7,010 nucleotides of DNA from RGIG5327 sp045612485 (GTDB lineage Bacteria > Verrucomicrobiota > Lentisphaeria > Victivallales > UBA1829): assembly GCA_045612485.1 (NCBI GenBank), contig JAZKZE010000072.1, forward strand, positions 1 through 7,010, given 5' to 3'. A program made the position numbers and the translations under genes. Shown here one piece after another: positions 5,858 through 7,010 of the stretch (positions are counted from its first letter, which is position 1; the number at the start of each line of letters is the position of its first letter). The notes under the pieces are model-generated. The model was not told the DNA's origin. It was given only the letters and a program-made list of their open reading frames with translations, and ran no database searches.

Positions 5858-7010
5858 TCAGATCTCAAAGATCTCCACATCATCTATATAACAAACTCCC
5901 GGAACCTTTCCGGCAGGAGAGATCAATACCGAAAAGAAACTTGCTTCCGCAGGCGGGGCAAAAATGAATTGAGTTGCTCTTTTCCAACCATCGTTCAACG
6001 GTTCATCAAAGAAAGTACGCAGATTTTCCATGTGACTGCACCAGGAATTTTTCGCATTTCTCCACTGAACACTCATTACCGGATTCCCTTCCCCTTTGAT
6101 AGAGGCACGAATAAGATAAGTCTTACCCTGTTTGAGTTTTATATTCTGGATAAGGGTTCCTTTGGCAAGATTGACAGCCTTGATACAGCCGCTATTGTTT
6201 CTGCCGCCGTCTTTACTGTACTGGAAAGAGGCATTTTTGCTGTCTTTGGGAAACCAGTAACTCCATCCGGGCACATCTTTAAGGGAAGTTACTCCCGGAG
6301 CCGTATCTTTATTTTTGCTTTTTCTTACCTGTGAAAAATCCCCATTGACAGCAATATTGTTTTTGGCGATCTTCCCTTTGTTTGCCCACTCCACGGCTGT
6401 AAGATAGGGGTTCTGGGCGTAAGTAATGGCATCATAGATCCCGGGAAGAGCATTTTCCCAGTAAGGACCTTTATATTGAGGATATTTTTTCAGAGATTTT
6501 TCTGCCCATTTCTTATAGGGGATCTCATACCATTTTCTGGAAGAACTGAATGTCCAGACATAACAATCGGAAAATTCTGCGGCTACCACAGCATTGGCAC
6601 GGAAGTATTCCAGAGCGGTCAAATCTGCTCTTTTAAGGGCATAGATCCCGGAAGGCTGGATAAAAGCATCAATAAAGATTGCCGGAGCAAAAAGGGTCTG
6701 GGCACGCAGTTTGGCATGATTGACAGGGTCAATAAGTCTTTTGTACCGGTTGGCACGGATGGCTCTGAAACGGTTGTAGGAAATCTGTCCTTCATTGGCT
6801 TTGTAGCAATGATCTTCCATACCGTCATGGATTCTTGCTGTGGGGGAAATTTTATCATAGATACCATTGATAAAGCCGGAAAGAAGTCCGGTATGGGAAA
6901 TCATCAGTTTTTTCTCCAGAAGTTCCGGAGTATGCTGACTCATGGCAGGATCCAGTTCCAGCCAGAAATAGGCAAGGATATTGATATTCTCATACCCTTT
7001 GCAGATGGCA
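5858..7010 (-). CDS. C-terminal part of a large uncharacterised protein with a terminal carbohydrate-binding-like module
   Basis: The reading frame is open from the right window edge (minus strand) to TGA at 5858-5860, 383 residues visible. An internal ATG at 6941-6943 is not the start, because coding sequence (ENINILAYFWLELDPA) continues upstream. Visible residues about 1-205 are rich in Tyr and Trp and predicted helical (ALEYFRANAVVAAEFSDCYVWTFSSS), and resemble the end of a (beta/alpha)8 glycosidase-like domain; I cannot name the family. Residues about 221-383 (5861-6349) form a beta-rich module starting NGDFSQV and PGWSYW, with NIKLKQGKTYLIRASIKG, the Trp-rich SVQWRNAKNSW, and the closing CYIDDVEIFEI. 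This is the pattern of CBM4/9-like jelly rolls. The whole is probably a polysaccharide-acting or sugar-binding protein, perhaps secreted, but the N-terminus is outside the window. The shared terminator closes the transcript. Confidence 0.85.
   Translation of the reverse strand, partial: AICKGYENINILAYFWLELDPAMSQHTPELLEKKLMISHTGLLSGFINGIYDKISPTARIHDGMEDHCYKANEGQISYNRFRAIRANRYKRLIDPVNHAKLRAQTLFAPAIFIDAFIQPSGIYALKRADLTALEYFRANAVVAAEFSDCYVWTFSSSRKWYEIPYKKWAEKSLKKYPQYKGPYWENALPGIYDAITYAQNPYLTAVEWANKGKIAKNNIAVNGDFSQVRKSKNKDTAPGVTSLKDVPGWSYWFPKDSKNASFQYSKDGGRNNSGCIKAVNLAKGTLIQNIKLKQGKTYLIRASIKGEGNPVMSVQWRNAKNSWCSHMENLRTFFDEPLNDGWKRATQFIFAPPAEASFFSVLISPAGKVPGVCYIDDVEIFEI

Noticed and set aside
4711..5883. 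390-codon open frame on the minus strand across the Gfo/Idh gene
   Set aside because: Cys/Phe/His-rich translation without a known fold, antisense to a gene with promoter, GGAGG site and conserved motifs, and it would run through the terminator hairpin. It is a shadow frame.
5804..6334. 176-codon plus-strand open frame starting inside the terminator
   Set aside because: It begins within the terminator stem, has no ribosome binding site, and lies antisense to the carbohydrate-binding-like module.

Overview
The window carries five genes: two cut by the window edges and three complete. The likely source is a heterotrophic, glycan-degrading bacterium of the PVC/FCB side of the tree. My best guess is Lentisphaerota (Victivallales-like). 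This rests on gene content (Rho with a long Asn-rich N-terminal extension, a sialate O-acetylesterase-family protein, an AraC regulator, a Gfo/Idh/MocA protein of the Glu-x-Pro variant type) and on clear Shine-Dalgarno sites plus a TTGTAA-N17-TATAAT promoter. Those last signals argue against Bacteroidota, whose Rho is also extended. The assignment is inference and needs a database search.

Layout. (1) Positions 1-1665, plus strand: 3' part of rho. The reading frame is open through base 1, and the first 126 bases are six near-identical copies of a 21-bp unit encoding Asn-Asn-Arg-Asn-Asn-Asn-Asn, so the visible part of Rho has at least 141 residues of low-complexity sequence before its conserved core. 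A strong intrinsic terminator follows at 1684-1707. (2) Positions 1756-3741, plus: SGNH-type sialate O-acetylesterase-family protein without a signal peptide. (3) Positions 3783-4574, minus: AraC-family regulator, converging on the esterase with only 41 bp between the stops. (4) A 109-bp divergent intergenic region (4575-4683) with a good sigma70-type promoter, an 8-bp direct repeat spaced 20 bp just upstream of the -35, and a 7-bp inverted repeat centred on the -10. (5) Positions 4684-5775, plus: Gfo/Idh/MocA-family NAD-binding protein resembling the GH109-like branch. (6) Positions 5796-5844: a bidirectional terminator between converging genes. (7) Positions 5858-7010, minus: C-terminal part of a larger protein ending in a jelly-roll carbohydrate-binding-like module.

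How the parts may work together. The AraC protein probably controls its divergent Gfo/Idh neighbour and perhaps itself through the shared intergenic region. The esterase, the GH109-like protein and the module-bearing protein fit a theme of acetylated amino-sugar glycan use (mucin-like), but no sialidase, transporter or sialic-acid catabolic gene is visible, so the substrate is a hypothesis. The most unusual item is the Rho factor: its Asn/Arg/Tyr-rich extension contains an apparently recently expanded tandem repeat and looks like a prion-like or phase-separating segment. There is no stretch above 300 bases without a gene, and I saw no tRNA, rRNA, CRISPR array, insertion sequence or attachment site.
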